Below are positions 7,705 through 16,010 of a stretch of DNA of 64,000 nucleotides, in pieces. The translations under genes were made by a program, and so were the position numbers. Source of the DNA: Chryseobacterium lathyri. Lineage in GTDB: Bacteria; Bacteroidota; Bacteroidia; Flavobacteriales; Weeksellaceae. Each line of letters begins with the position of its first letter. Positions within the stretch are counted from its first letter, which is position 1. Location: the NCBI RefSeq assembly GCF_003290185.1, contig NZ_QNFY01000009.1, positions 186,001 through 250,000 of the forward strand, written 5' to 3'. Below the pieces are notes generated by a model that was not told the origin of the DNA, did no database searches, and saw only the letters and a list, made by a program, of their open reading frames with translations.

Positions 7705-7962
7705 ATGAAACAGCATATTGAACTCTCACCCAATGCCTTAAGGAGCCAGATCAGAAGCGGGAAAATTAAATTCGGAGGGAACCGCAAACTAAAAATTTAC
7801 GGGCTACTCCACTGCTCCTCTGGTAAAAAGATGAAACAGGAAAACAGGGTCTTTTTTAAATCTGAAAAAGAAGCATTAGAAAATAATTACCGGCCATGTG
7901 GACACTGCATGAAGGAAAAATACAAACAATGGAAAATAAAGGAAAATTGCCTGCATCCATAA
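7705..7962 (+). CDS. Ada metal-binding-domain-like small protein
   Basis: 85 aa, a free-standing relative of the N-terminal zinc domain of the Ada methyl-transfer protein: Cys37, then VFFKSEKEALENNYRPCGHC with Cys65 and Cys68. In E. coli Ada four cysteines bind zinc (Cys38, 42, 69, 72) and Cys38 accepts methyl from phosphotriesters. Here the position equivalent to Cys42 is Lys41 (HCSSGKK), so either another residue (for example His67) or a different site is used. No methyltransferase or AraC domain is fused. Begins 3 bp after the oxygenase stop, clearly co-transcribed. Could be a methylation sensor or a structural zinc protein. Confidence 0.8.
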   Translation: MKQHIELSPNALRSQIRSGKIKFGGNRKLKIYGLLHCSSGKKMKQENRVFFKSEKEALENNYRPCGHCMKEKYKQWKIKENCLHP

Positions 7963-8041
7963 AAAATATATAGAAATTCGGGAATCCTGTAATGATACGT
8001 CACATTTTTTTAATACCATTGTATTATTAGAATGTACAGTC

Positions 8042-8821
8042 ATGAAAATTAAAACATTTGGATTTCTCGTTTTAGGTTTTATTTCAATGTATGGTCAAAC
8101 AGCTGTGATTGAAGTGAATTATGAGACTAAAATCATTCAGGACAGCATCAATAAAAGCCAGATTAATATTTATTCCTCCACTTTATTGTGCAATAGTCTG
8201 GAATCGTCCTATTACAGCCGGGAAGCTAAAGCTTTTTACAATAGAAATTCTAATGAAACCAAAACTACAGGTACAATCAATACAAATTACGGAGCCATTC
8301 CCAAATATCCCAAGTCGGTAAGCAGTGTTTACAAGAACAGAGAAAATTTAATAGTATCCATGCCTGTTGGCAGATATATTTTCACTTACGAGGAACCTCT
8401 GCTGAAATGGGAAATACTGAATGATAAAAAAGAAATAAAAGGTTTTAAAAGCCAGCTCGCAAAAACCACAACTGATACCGGCGATACTTTTTTTGCCTGG
8501 TTTACGGACGAAATAGCAATTCCTGACGGACCTTTCAGATTCAAAGGCTTATCCGGTCTGGTACTGGAAGTATACAATAAAAACAGAACCATTGAAATTT
8601 ACGCCACGGATATTAAGAAATCCGAAGAAATAATAGAACCCTTACATTATATAACCAATGTCAAGACAAAATCTAAAAATCAATTCTTGGAAGCACGAAA
8701 AACCTATCAGGAAAACCCATCCATCTACAATGGAAATATGAGAATATTTGACGAAAACGGAAATGAAACCACTAAAAAGATGACCGATCGTATAAAAAAC
8801 CAAACTACTTTCCTGGATTAA
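8042..8821 (+). CDS. GLPGLI family secreted protein (divergent motif)
   Basis: 259 aa. Signal peptide residues 1-19 (FGFLVLGFISMYGQ). The family motif is degenerate: GLSGLV at 169-174, within the conserved setting FAWFTDEIAIPDGPFRFKGLSG that aligns with AWFxxxIxxxDGPYKFYGLPG of the two GLPGLI proteins at the left edge. Overall similarity to those is clear but lower. Single gene, no obvious terminator, followed by 227 bp of AT-rich sequence without features. Function unknown. Confidence 0.85.
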   Translation: MKIKTFGFLVLGFISMYGQTAVIEVNYETKIIQDSINKSQINIYSSTLLCNSLESSYYSREAKAFYNRNSNETKTTGTINTNYGAIPKYPKSVSSVYKNRENLIVSMPVGRYIFTYEEPLLKWEILNDKKEIKGFKSQLAKTTTDTGDTFFAWFTDEIAIPDGPFRFKGLSGLVLEVYNKNRTIEIYATDIKKSEEIIEPLHYITNVKTKSKNQFLEARKTYQENPSIYNGNMRIFDENGNETTKKMTDRIKNQTTFLD

Positions 8822-9048
8822 AATCTGAATACTTTATTTTCTTGTTGTTATTCTAGCACAAAACTTATTTTAGTAACTTAACTTTTTGTTAAAAAAAACT
8901 ATTTAGTTAAGCCATAAAAGAATTCTATTTTACATAATATAAAAGTTAAAAAAAATATAGATTCTCATAACTGTGAATAAAAATTAAATTGTATACTTGT
9001 CTTCAGATTGCAATCCCAAAAAAATAACAATTTAAAAATTAGACAATT

Positions 9049-9345
9049 ATGAGAAAAATTATTTTATTAGCAGCTTTCGGAGTTGCTGGCCTTATGGGAG
9101 CTAAAGAAACAGTTGAAAACAAAATCGAGACTAAAGGAAGTGCTGAAGTTGTATTTCAATTATGTGGAGTAATGGTAACTTATTTTAATGCTGCAGGGGA
9201 GCCTACAGATCAAAAATGGTTTACCAGTGATCAACCTACTCTATCGGCTTGCCAATCATATCAAGACGGAGTTATTTCCAATTTGCAAAGTCAAGGATAT
9301 AGAGTTGAAAAAGCTGCTACTGGGGCAAGTACTGATCTAAATTAA
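9049..9345 (+). CDS. small secreted protein, unknown
   Basis: 98 aa with a short signal peptide (MRKIILLAAFGVAGLMGAKE). The mature part has two cysteines (FQLCGVMV and LSACQSYQ) likely to form a disulfide across about 35 residues. Rich in Ser, Thr and Gln, with the look of small Flavobacteria-specific exported proteins. The next gene (a GLPGLI protein) starts 4 bp after its stop, so the pair forms an operon. No family recognised. A weak -7 candidate (TATACTTG) lies near 8992. Confidence 0.75.
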   Translation: MRKIILLAAFGVAGLMGAKETVENKIETKGSAEVVFQLCGVMVTYFNAAGEPTDQKWFTSDQPTLSACQSYQDGVISNLQSQGYRVEKAATGASTDLN

Positions 9346-9349
9346 AATT

Positions 9350-10081
9350 ATGAAAAAGTTTCTTTTTCTTTTTTCTCTTACTATTTTTGGATATTTAGTT
9401 GCACAAAAGCAGTTACATATACAATATTTAAATGTTAGGTCCACGGTAGCAAATGTGTATGAAGACCTTTACACAGATGGCAAAAATGTTTTATCTAAAC
9501 AGGACGGTAATATAATGTGGACAAATCCCGCCTTTGATAAAAAGAAAAAAGGGATGGATCAGTATTACATTTCAAACCTATCTACAGAAGAAAGAAATTT
9601 TTTCTTTACAACACAATTAGATAATGTAGGCGATTATTTTGTATATGATAAAGTTCCACAAATTAAATGGTTAATTGATAAAGAGACCACAAAGAAAATT
9701 CTAGGCTACAAATGTTTTAAGGCAACCTCAATTTTTAGAGGCTCACCCATAACAGCATATTTTACTGAAGAAATTCCTTATTCTGTTGGTCCTTTCAAAT
9801 TCTTTGGACTGCCTGGAGCAATTCTTGATGTGAGAGTAGATGATAAAAATTATGATTTATGGAAAGCTGTCAAAGTTGATCTTTATGATGCAACCAATAT
9901 TGATTTTAATCCAAAATTTCCTGAGTTTAGAAAAATAAATATGGAAGACTTTGTTAAGTTGAAAGATAAGGTTTATTCATCAAATCAGTCAACAGTTCCT
10001 GGTAGTATAAGTAAAACAGTAAGCGTAAGATTAGGAGTAGAAAAAACTTTTGAATGGGAAACTCAGCCTCCTATTAGATAA
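9350..10081 (+). CDS. GLPGLI family secreted protein
   Basis: 243 aa. Signal peptide residues 1-18 (FLFLFSLTIFGYLVAQ). Motif GLPGAI at 153-158, with the preceding AYFTEEIPYSVGPFKFFG matching the family pattern. It is the most divergent of the four GLPGLI proteins here and lacks the EWKILPDK phrase, having IKWLIDKETTKKI in its place. Second gene after the 98-aa secreted protein. Ends at a strong terminator shared with the tRNA cluster. Function unknown. Confidence 0.85.
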   Translation: MKKFLFLFSLTIFGYLVAQKQLHIQYLNVRSTVANVYEDLYTDGKNVLSKQDGNIMWTNPAFDKKKKGMDQYYISNLSTEERNFFFTTQLDNVGDYFVYDKVPQIKWLIDKETTKKILGYKCFKATSIFRGSPITAYFTEEIPYSVGPFKFFGLPGAILDVRVDDKNYDLWKAVKVDLYDATNIDFNPKFPEFRKINMEDFVKLKDKVYSSNQSTVPGSISKTVSVRLGVEKTFEWETQPPIR

Positions 10082-10131
10082 AAGAAGCATCTATTACAGC
10101 TTAGTTGATTCTTGTATATACTATATAACAC

Positions 10132-10170
10132 AAAAAACCTGTATAACTTGCGGTTATACAGGTTTCTATT
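10132..10170. terminator. strong bidirectional terminator
   Basis: Stem AAACCTGTATAAC / GTTATACAGGTTT (13 bp, 5-nt loop) with A/T tracts on both sides. Ends the 9350 gene from the left and the tRNA-fMet transcript from the right. Confidence 0.85.
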
Positions 10171-10178
10171 TAATTTAG

Positions 10179-10251
<73 letters not shown>

Positions 10252-10290
10252 GTGTATCTTTAGAGTGCTTACCGAAAGCACTTAACTTAG
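10252..10290 (-). other. tRNA spacer with hairpin 1
   Basis: Contains AGTGCTT / AAGCACT (7 bp, loop ACCGA). The second spacer has the same hairpin with one compensated base pair, which supports a structured RNA. A processing element or an aid to folding is inferred. Confidence 0.55.
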
Positions 10291-10363
<73 letters not shown>

Positions 10364-10401
10364 GTATATTTTTAGAGTACTTACCGAAAGTACTTTCTTA
10401 G
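10364..10401 (-). other. tRNA spacer with hairpin 2
   Basis: AGTACTT / AAGTACT with the same ACCGA loop as spacer 1. The G-C pair of spacer 1 is replaced by A-T on both arms, a covariation. Confidence 0.55.
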
Positions 10402-10474
<73 letters not shown>

Positions 10475-10486
10475 ATATTGTGAGTG

Positions 10487-10494
10487 CAAAGATA
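10487..10494 (-). promoter_or_regulatory. -7 box of the tRNA-fMet array
   Basis: TATCTTTG on the minus strand, 12 nt ahead of the first tRNA base, matching TAnnTTTG. It gives a very short 5' leader. The -33 TTG is not clear. Confidence 0.6.
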
Positions 10495-10564
10495 CGGCTA
10501 TTTTTTGAAAATCCTAATTTTTCTTTTAAATAAAGGACTTTTATGAAAACTATTTTATTATTTG

Positions 10565-10572
10565 TATCTTTG
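10565..10572 (+). promoter_or_regulatory. -7 box abutting the tsaC start
   Basis: TATCTTTG ends 4 nt before the tsaC ATG at 10577. The predicted transcription start falls on or next to the ATG, suggesting a leaderless mRNA. No good -33 TTG. Confidence 0.5.
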
Positions 10573-10576
10573 TTTT

Positions 10577-11188
10577 ATGGCAAAAATACTGAAAATTTAC
10601 CCTGATAACCCTCAGGAAAATCTTGTGAATGAGGTGATTAAAACATTACAAAACGGCGGGCTTATTATCTATCCTTCTGACACGATCTATGCTTTGGGAT
10701 GTAATATTTTTGATATAAAAGCCATGGAAAAGCTGGCCCAGCTTAAAAAAGTCAAGCTGGAAAAGTCTCAGTTCTCAATTATATGTAATGACCTGAGCCA
10801 CCTTTCAGATTTTACAAGACCTATTGATACTTCAGTCTTCAGATTTCTGAAAAGCCATCTTCCAGGACCATTTACCTTTATCCTGGATGCCAACAAGAGC
10901 CTTCCTTTGGCCTATAAAAATCATAAAACCATTGGTATCCGTGTTCCCGATCATCCGATTCCACAGCTTATTGTGGAAAAATTGGGCCATCCAATTGCTT
11001 CAACGTCTATAAAAGATGACGACGAGATTATTGAATATTCCACAGATCCTGAGCTAATTGCAGAAAAGTATGACCATCTGGTGGATATTGTAATCGATTC
11101 CGGATATGGTGATAATATAGCCTCTACCATTGTGGATCTTACTTCGGGAGAACCGGAAATCATCCGCCAGGGAAAAGGAATCATTTAA
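10577..11188 (+). CDS. tsaC: L-threonylcarbamoyladenylate synthase (TsaC/Sua5/YrdC family)
   Basis: 203 aa from MAKILKIYP; five more residues are open upstream but would overlap the promoter -7 box. It is a single YrdC domain (GLIIYPSDTIYALGCN, KSQFSIICNDLSHLSDF, PGPFTFILDA, GIRVPDHPI, IASTSIKDDDE), lacking the extra Sua5 C-terminal domain. The enzyme makes threonylcarbamoyl-AMP from threonine, bicarbonate and ATP, the first step of t6A37 tRNA modification. First gene of a compact run with the CPBP protease, yaaA, prmC and DUF4180. It sits next to the tRNA-fMet array, but on the opposite strand. Confidence 0.93.
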   Translation: MAKILKIYPDNPQENLVNEVIKTLQNGGLIIYPSDTIYALGCNIFDIKAMEKLAQLKKVKLEKSQFSIICNDLSHLSDFTRPIDTSVFRFLKSHLPGPFTFILDANKSLPLAYKNHKTIGIRVPDHPIPQLIVEKLGHPIASTSIKDDDEIIEYSTDPELIAEKYDHLVDIVIDSGYGDNIASTIVDLTSGEPEIIRQGKGII

Positions 11189-11217
11189 TCAGAAGCAGTC
11201 AACCGATCATTTGGATT

Positions 11218-11919
11218 ATGAGTTTGTATGGTAAATACGCACTGGGAATTCTTTTTACCTTTGTGCTTCTTGCTGCAGTAATGCTTTATGCATTGCCGCT
11301 TATTTACTTAATTACAGGTATAAAAGGAATTACATCCGTTAATTTTTTTTATACAAGGATTGTTCTTTGGATGGTTCTTTTTTTTGTTTTTCTTTATAAT
11401 TTTTTTGTAGAAAAAAATCCTTTCCTGCTACAGAAAGAAAAGAATTATACTGTGTCATTCTATACAAAGTCAGTAATCCGTTTATATTTTACCTGTCTTA
11501 TAGGAACTTCCGTTATTGGTATAATTATCCAGCTTTTGACTCAGGAAGGCATGAGCAGCAAAATGGTTCAGATCTCTTCTGCTTTTAAAAATAATTATCT
11601 GCTGATGATCTTTATATGCCTTACTGCCGGAGTGGTAGAAGAACTTCTTATGAGAGGATATATTCAGCCAAGAATTGAAAGAATATACAATAATCAATAT
11701 TGTGGTATTTTCATTTCCGCCCTATTATTTGGAATTTTGCACAGCACTTATGGAACAATCGGACAGGTAGTTGTACCTTTCTTTATCGGAACCGTTTTTG
11801 CTATGTTTTATAAACAATATTCGAACATTAAAATTCTAATCATCTGTCATTTTATGTACGACTTTGTGTCTGTGATGATCATGAATTTAATTGATACTAA
11901 ACATTTATCTGTACTCTAA
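11218..11919 (+). CDS. CPBP family intramembrane metalloprotease
   Basis: 233 aa, about six to seven membrane helices. The CPBP/Abi signature is complete: EE at residues 141-142 with R146 (EELLMRGYI), H175 (GILHSTYG) and H211 with D215 (HFMYDF). Relatives include Rce1 prenyl-protein endopeptidase and bacterial proteins linked to bacteriocin immunity. The bacterial substrate is generally unknown. It starts 29 bp after tsaC and ends 5 bp before yaaA, so it is within the tsaC operon. A link to the double-glycine peptide at 33.5 kb is possible in principle but not supported by position. Confidence 0.9.
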   Translation: MSLYGKYALGILFTFVLLAAVMLYALPLIYLITGIKGITSVNFFYTRIVLWMVLFFVFLYNFFVEKNPFLLQKEKNYTVSFYTKSVIRLYFTCLIGTSVIGIIIQLLTQEGMSSKMVQISSAFKNNYLLMIFICLTAGVVEELLMRGYIQPRIERIYNNQYCGIFISALLFGILHSTYGTIGQVVVPFFIGTVFAMFYKQYSNIKILIICHFMYDFVSVMIMNLIDTKHLSVL

Positions 11920-11924
11920 ACATT

Positions 11925-12683
11925 ATGAAAATTATAACTTCTCCAGCGAAACTGATGAACGTTGAGAATTCAACTGACTTATTAAGATCAACCACTCCAA
12001 AATTCATCGAAGAAGCTGCATTCATCCAGTCTTATTTGAAGCACAAATCTCCGAAATATCTTTCGGAATTAATGGAAATATCACCTAAGCTGGCCGATGA
12101 GAACTGGGAAAGAAACCAGAAATGGAAGGCGAAGCCAACGGCAAAAGAATCTGCTCCTGCCCTATTTGCTTTTACAGGAGAGGTTTACAGAGGACTGGAT
12201 GCAAAAACCCTGGACAAAAATGCTGTTGACTATTTACAGAAAAATTACAGGATGCTTTCCGGATTATATGGTCTGCTGAAGCCTTCCGATAAAGTAATGC
12301 TATACCGGCTGGAAATGGGACGTCATTTTGAATTCGATCAATACAAAAACCTATATGAATTCTGGAGAGAAAAGATCACGGAACAGCTGAACTCCGAGAT
12401 GAAAAAGGGTGAAATTCTTCTTCATCTGGCCAGCAATGAGTACGGGAAAGTGATTGACAGGAAAAAATTAAATCATAAGATCATCGATTTTGATTTCTAT
12501 GAATTAAAAGACGGAAAACTGAAAACTATTGTTGTTTATACCAAGCATGCAAGAGGTCTTATGGTAAGGTTCTGTGCGGAAACTAACGCCAAAACCCTGG
12601 ATGATGTAAAAGCATTCAACTATGAAGGCTATCTGATCGATGAGGAAAAATCTACGGACACTAAACTGGTTTTCACAAGATAA
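11925..12683 (+). CDS. yaaA: peroxide stress protein YaaA (DUF328/UPF0246)
   Basis: 252 aa, full family length. Starts with the hallmark MKIITSPAKLM; further family segments include ALFAFTGEVYRGLDA, RMLSGLYGLLKPSD, LYRLEMG, LHLASNEYGKV and HARGLMVRFCAE. In E. coli YaaA lowers intracellular free iron during peroxide stress; it is a cytoplasmic DNA-binding-fold protein. The role here is inferred from the family. Stop codon directly abuts the prmC ATG (TAAATG), so translational coupling is likely. Confidence 0.95.
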   Translation: MKIITSPAKLMNVENSTDLLRSTTPKFIEEAAFIQSYLKHKSPKYLSELMEISPKLADENWERNQKWKAKPTAKESAPALFAFTGEVYRGLDAKTLDKNAVDYLQKNYRMLSGLYGLLKPSDKVMLYRLEMGRHFEFDQYKNLYEFWREKITEQLNSEMKKGEILLHLASNEYGKVIDRKKLNHKIIDFDFYELKDGKLKTIVVYTKHARGLMVRFCAETNAKTLDDVKAFNYEGYLIDEEKSTDTKLVFTR

Positions 12684-13535
12684 ATGACAATATCAGCATT
12701 CAAAAAATATTTTAAAACTGAGCTTTCCGAACTTTATAACGATTCGGAAAGTGCTTTTTTATGCAGTGTTTTTATACAGAAAATTACAGGCTTTGACTCG
12801 TTTCAGCAAAGAAGACTTTCTCATCAAGAACTTCTTATTGATGATGAAAAAAAGCTTGTTCAGGTTATTTCTGATCTAAAAACCGGAAGACCCTATCAAC
12901 AGATCCTTGGGGAAACAGAATTTTACGGAATGTTGTTTTTCGTGGATGAACATGTCCTTATTCCGCGTCCTGAAACGGAGGAGCTGCTTGAGATGGCAAT
13001 TCATACCATTCAAAGTTCAGAATTAAATGTTCAGGGTTTAAAGATTCTGGATATCGGAACCGGAAGCGGTATAATTCCATTGGTTTTAAAAAAACATTTT
13101 CCCGGAGCGAAAATTACATCCATTGATTTATCGGAAAAAGCCTTGAAAACGGCTAAGCGAAATGCAGAACATCATCAGCTGGAAATCAACTTTATTCATG
13201 CAGATTATCTGAATTTTGAATTAACGGAAAGCTATGATATTATTATTTCCAATCCTCCTTATATAGGAATTGAAGAAGAAATTGAGATCGCTGATTCTGT
13301 CAAGGAATTTGAACCCAAAATGGCACTCTTCTCTCCTGTGAAGGATGCATTAATCTTCTACAGGAAAATCGCAGAAGATGCTCAACAATACCTGAAAGAC
13401 AATGGTTTTTTATTTTTGGAAATCAATCAGAAACTTGGTCCTGAAACCTTTGAATTGTATACCGGATATTTTTCTGAAGCCCAACTGATCAAAGATTTAT
13501 CTGGAAATGACCGCTTTATTGCTGGAAAAAAATAA
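12684..13535 (+). CDS. prmC: release factor N5-glutamine methyltransferase PrmC (HemK)
   Basis: 283 aa. N-terminal helical domain that grips the release factor, then a Rossmann methyltransferase with the SAM-binding DIGTGSG (123-129), linker motif PRPETEE (94-100) and the catalytic NPPY at 190-193. It methylates the GGQ glutamine of RF1 and RF2 to speed peptide release. Start codon directly follows the yaaA stop. Cytoplasmic. Full length, nothing missing. Confidence 0.95.
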   Translation: MTISAFKKYFKTELSELYNDSESAFLCSVFIQKITGFDSFQQRRLSHQELLIDDEKKLVQVISDLKTGRPYQQILGETEFYGMLFFVDEHVLIPRPETEELLEMAIHTIQSSELNVQGLKILDIGTGSGIIPLVLKKHFPGAKITSIDLSEKALKTAKRNAEHHQLEINFIHADYLNFELTESYDIIISNPPYIGIEEEIEIADSVKEFEPKMALFSPVKDALIFYRKIAEDAQQYLKDNGFLFLEINQKLGPETFELYTGYFSEAQLIKDLSGNDRFIAGKK

Positions 13536-13545
13536 AAATTGAATC

Positions 13546-13905
13546 ATGGAAATTATCGCACACTCTGTCAATGAAATTAAAATAGCCGAAATTGTTTCTG
13601 CTGACATCATTATCCGGTCTGCTCAGGACGGACTGGATCTTCTTGGAAATATTTATTATCAGGGTTTCGATAAGCTGATTATCTATGAGGAGAATCTCAC
13701 CCCTGAATTCTTTGATCTGAAAACAAAAATAGCAGGAGATATTCTACAAAAATTCTCTAATTACCGCATGAGCCTTGCCATTGTAGGGGATTTTGAAAAG
13801 TATCAAAGCAAAAGCATCAGGGATTTCATTTTCGAAAGCAATAAAACAAAACATATTAACTTCTCTGAAACACTTGAAAATGCTTTGGAAAGGCTGGGAA
13901 ACTGA
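13546..13905 (+). CDS. DUF4180 domain-containing protein
   Basis: 119 aa, one domain, cytoplasmic. Pattern fits DUF4180: alternating strands and helices with DIIIRSAQDGLDLLGNIYYQ, KLIIYEENLTPEFFDLKT and RMSLAIVGDFEKYQSKSIRDFI. No catalytic motif is apparent and the family function is unknown. The layout resembles STAS/SpoIIAA-like folds, which is inference. Ten bp after prmC; last gene of the tsaC run. The following 206 bp carry only a palindrome near 14026. Confidence 0.85.
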   Translation: MEIIAHSVNEIKIAEIVSADIIIRSAQDGLDLLGNIYYQGFDKLIIYEENLTPEFFDLKTKIAGDILQKFSNYRMSLAIVGDFEKYQSKSIRDFIFESNKTKHINFSETLENALERLGN

Positions 13906-14025
13906 CAATTATTTTAAAAAATATCCATCTGCTCTTTTATAAATCTAAAAACAACATGGGTCTGTGGGAATATTTTAACGCAAAGGTTTACCATTGTTAG
14001 TGTTTATTAAAGAAAGCAAAGATGC

Positions 14026-14041
14026 GATCAACAAGTTGATC
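14026..14041. repeat. GATCAAC-AA-GTTGATC palindrome in intergenic element
   Basis: Seven-bp perfect arms with a 2-bp centre, in a stretch (about 13970-14060) containing ACGCAAAGG, AAAGAAAGCAAAGATGCG and CTGATGAAGCGG phrases typical of dispersed intergenic repeats in Chryseobacterium-type genomes. Repeat status is a recollection-based inference and needs a self-comparison of the genome. Confidence 0.4.
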
Positions 14042-14111
14042 TGATGAAGCGGATGGATGAACAGGACTTATATATTCTAGTATTCTAGCTATTTATATCT
14101 GTGCGCCAATC

Positions 14112-15086
14112 TTAGCTTCCTCGCTTTTCTTTTTCAAAAAAGCAGATCGCATCTTCAACCGCCTTATCAACAGGTTGATACCGGATCCCCAATTCCTCTG
14201 AAGATTTCCGGTTGGAGTAATAATTATTAATTCTTAAAGCTTTCATATTAGGAGAACTCAGGCTGGTTTTTATTTTCAGTTTTCTCAGTATGTCTCCTAT
14301 TATTCCGAGTATGGCAAGTCCTGGGTTTGGTATTGGGATCATAACGGGAGCCTGTCCTGTTATGGCATTTACTTTTCCAAAAAATTCTTTGTAAGTCAGG
14401 TTTTCATTGGCCAGCAGGTATTTTTCGCCATTTTTACCATTTTCAGTGGCTTTTATAATTCCTTCCGCCACGTCTTCTGCATGTACAAAGTTTTTTCCGC
14501 CTTTTGGATAGAAAACAAGCTTCTTTTTCCAGGCCCAAAAGATAATTTTCCCCGAACTCGGCTTGCGGTCGTAGGCCCCGATCATAAAGGTAGGGTTTAC
14601 AATAACTACGTTGGTTTCCTTTCTCTGCTGCAAAAGGTAATTCTCTGTTTCCAGTTTGCTTTTGGCATAATAGGAACGGGTAAAAGGATACAGCTGAGGA
14701 GCTTCTTCATTTCCCCAGCCAACAGAATTTCCATATCCTAATGTATTGGCCGTACTTACGAACAGGAATTTTTCTACTCCCACTGATACAGTTTGAGCAA
14801 ACAGATGAACTACAGCATCATAATTCGTCTTTTTATAATCTTCATAACGCAACAGGTCCTGACTGGTTTCCGCCGCAATATGAATAACAGTACCCACATC
14901 CTGCAGATGCTCTGAAATATCCGAGAACAGGTCTCCTTCTATGAGCCTGAGATTTTCATTTTCTTCGCCCATCCAGCTGCTTTTCTTGCGCACCAGAGCA
15001 GTAACAGAATAATCATATTGTAATAATTTAATAATGGTATTAGTTCCCAGAAGCCCTGTGGCTCCGGTCACGAAAACTTTTTTCAT
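14112..15086 (-). CDS. NAD-dependent epimerase/dehydratase (extended SDR)
   Basis: 324 aa. Rossmann nucleotide-binding motif TGATGLLG at residues 8-15 and the active-site YxxxK (YYAKSKLE) in the centre. The substrate-binding C-terminal half has FVHAEDVAEGIIKA, as in dihydroflavonol-4-reductase-like and 3-beta-HSD-like enzymes. The substrate cannot be told. Its start overlaps the stop of the upstream SDR gene by 4 bp (ATGA), so the two oxidoreductases are translationally coupled and probably act on one pathway or respond to the same cue. Confidence 0.9.
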   Translation of the reverse strand: MKKVFVTGATGLLGTNTIIKLLQYDYSVTALVRKKSSWMGEENENLRLIEGDLFSDISEHLQDVGTVIHIAAETSQDLLRYEDYKKTNYDAVVHLFAQTVSVGVEKFLFVSTANTLGYGNSVGWGNEEAPQLYPFTRSYYAKSKLETENYLLQQRKETNVVIVNPTFMIGAYDRKPSSGKIIFWAWKKKLVFYPKGGKNFVHAEDVAEGIIKATENGKNGEKYLLANENLTYKEFFGKVNAITGQAPVMIPIPNPGLAILGIIGDILRKLKIKTSLSSPNMKALRINNYYSNRKSSEELGIRYQPVDKAVEDAICFFEKEKRGS

Positions 15087-15868
15087 GCTTCTATTTCTTT
15101 TTTAATGGCACTGGTCATCAGAGGCAGCTTAATCCATATCGGCAGGATCTTCATAATCAGCCAGCTTATGGGATTCACCATAATAACGGAATCTTTTTTG
15201 AAAAGTTGCCTGATGCAGTAAGCTGCCACTTTGTTCGGGTCCAGGAGGGTAAGCTTTCCTAAAACACCTTGCTTTTCAATTCTTTTGCAGACATCAATAT
15301 TGGTTTTCATCGCTCCGGGATTCACAACGCTTACAAAGACATTAGTGTCCTTCAGCTCTTCATGAAGTCCTCTTGAAAATGAATGGATAAAGGTTTTGGA
15401 AGCCGGATATACCGTTTTGAAACCTATGGGTGAAAAAGCAGCCATACTTGATACATTCAGAATATAGGCTTTAGGCTGTCTTAACAGATTAGGTAACAGC
15501 TGATGGGTGATTAGTGAGGTTGCTGTTACATTCACCTGTAAAATGGTATTGATATAAGACGGCGAAGCATCTACAAATTTCTTCGTGCCTCCAAGCCCCG
15601 CATTATTGATCAGGATATGAATTTCAAAAGACCGGTTCAGCCATTCTGTAAGCTTCATGACATTTTCATTCACCGAAAGGTCTACTTCATAATACTCTGC
15701 CCTGATCCGATAGGTTTCTTCAAGCCGTCGAGACAATTCTTTTAAATGTTGCCCCGGAAGGCTTACCAAAATGACATTGATATTCTTACTGGCTAGGTTT
15801 TCTGCAAATGCTTTTCCAAGTCCCTGGCTCGCTCCCGTTACTACAGCATATGATTCTTTGGTATCCAT
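15083..15868 (-). CDS. short-chain dehydrogenase (classical SDR)
   Basis: 261 aa, classical SDR length. Cofactor loop GASQGLG (residues 13-19), structural NNAG (ILINNAGLG), catalytic Ser in NVSSMAAF and YPASK as the YxxxK pair. A basic or amphipathic C-terminus (SWLIMKILPIWIKLPLM) suggests membrane attachment, as in DltE/YqjQ-like SDRs. Upstream member of the coupled SDR pair. Substrate unknown. Confidence 0.9.
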   Translation of the reverse strand: MDTKESYAVVTGASQGLGKAFAENLASKNINVILVSLPGQHLKELSRRLEETYRIRAEYYEVDLSVNENVMKLTEWLNRSFEIHILINNAGLGGTKKFVDASPSYINTILQVNVTATSLITHQLLPNLLRQPKAYILNVSSMAAFSPIGFKTVYPASKTFIHSFSRGLHEELKDTNVFVSVVNPGAMKTNIDVCKRIEKQGVLGKLTLLDPNKVAAYCIRQLFKKDSVIMVNPISWLIMKILPIWIKLPLMTSAIKKEIEA

Positions 15869-15885
15869 AAAACAATTTTATGATA

Positions 15886-15893
15886 CAAAGCTA
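15886..15893 (-). promoter_or_regulatory. -7 box for the SDR pair
   Basis: TAGCTTTG on the minus strand, 17 nt ahead of the ATG at 15868, matches TAnnTTTG. The -33 element is not recognisable. Confidence 0.45.
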
Positions 15894-16010
15894 TCCGGAA
15901 AAGTATCTTTGAATGTTCAGGGTTATCTGAGTGAACCTATTTTTAAATTAAAAATAAATCTATATAACACATTGAAAAACAATTAATTAATTAAAAAAGA
16001 ACGTTAAAAC

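Noticed and set aside
11218..11919. CPBP protease as immunity gene for the 33.5-kb peptide
   Set aside because: It lies 22 kb away inside the tsaC operon; proximity gives no support for a link.
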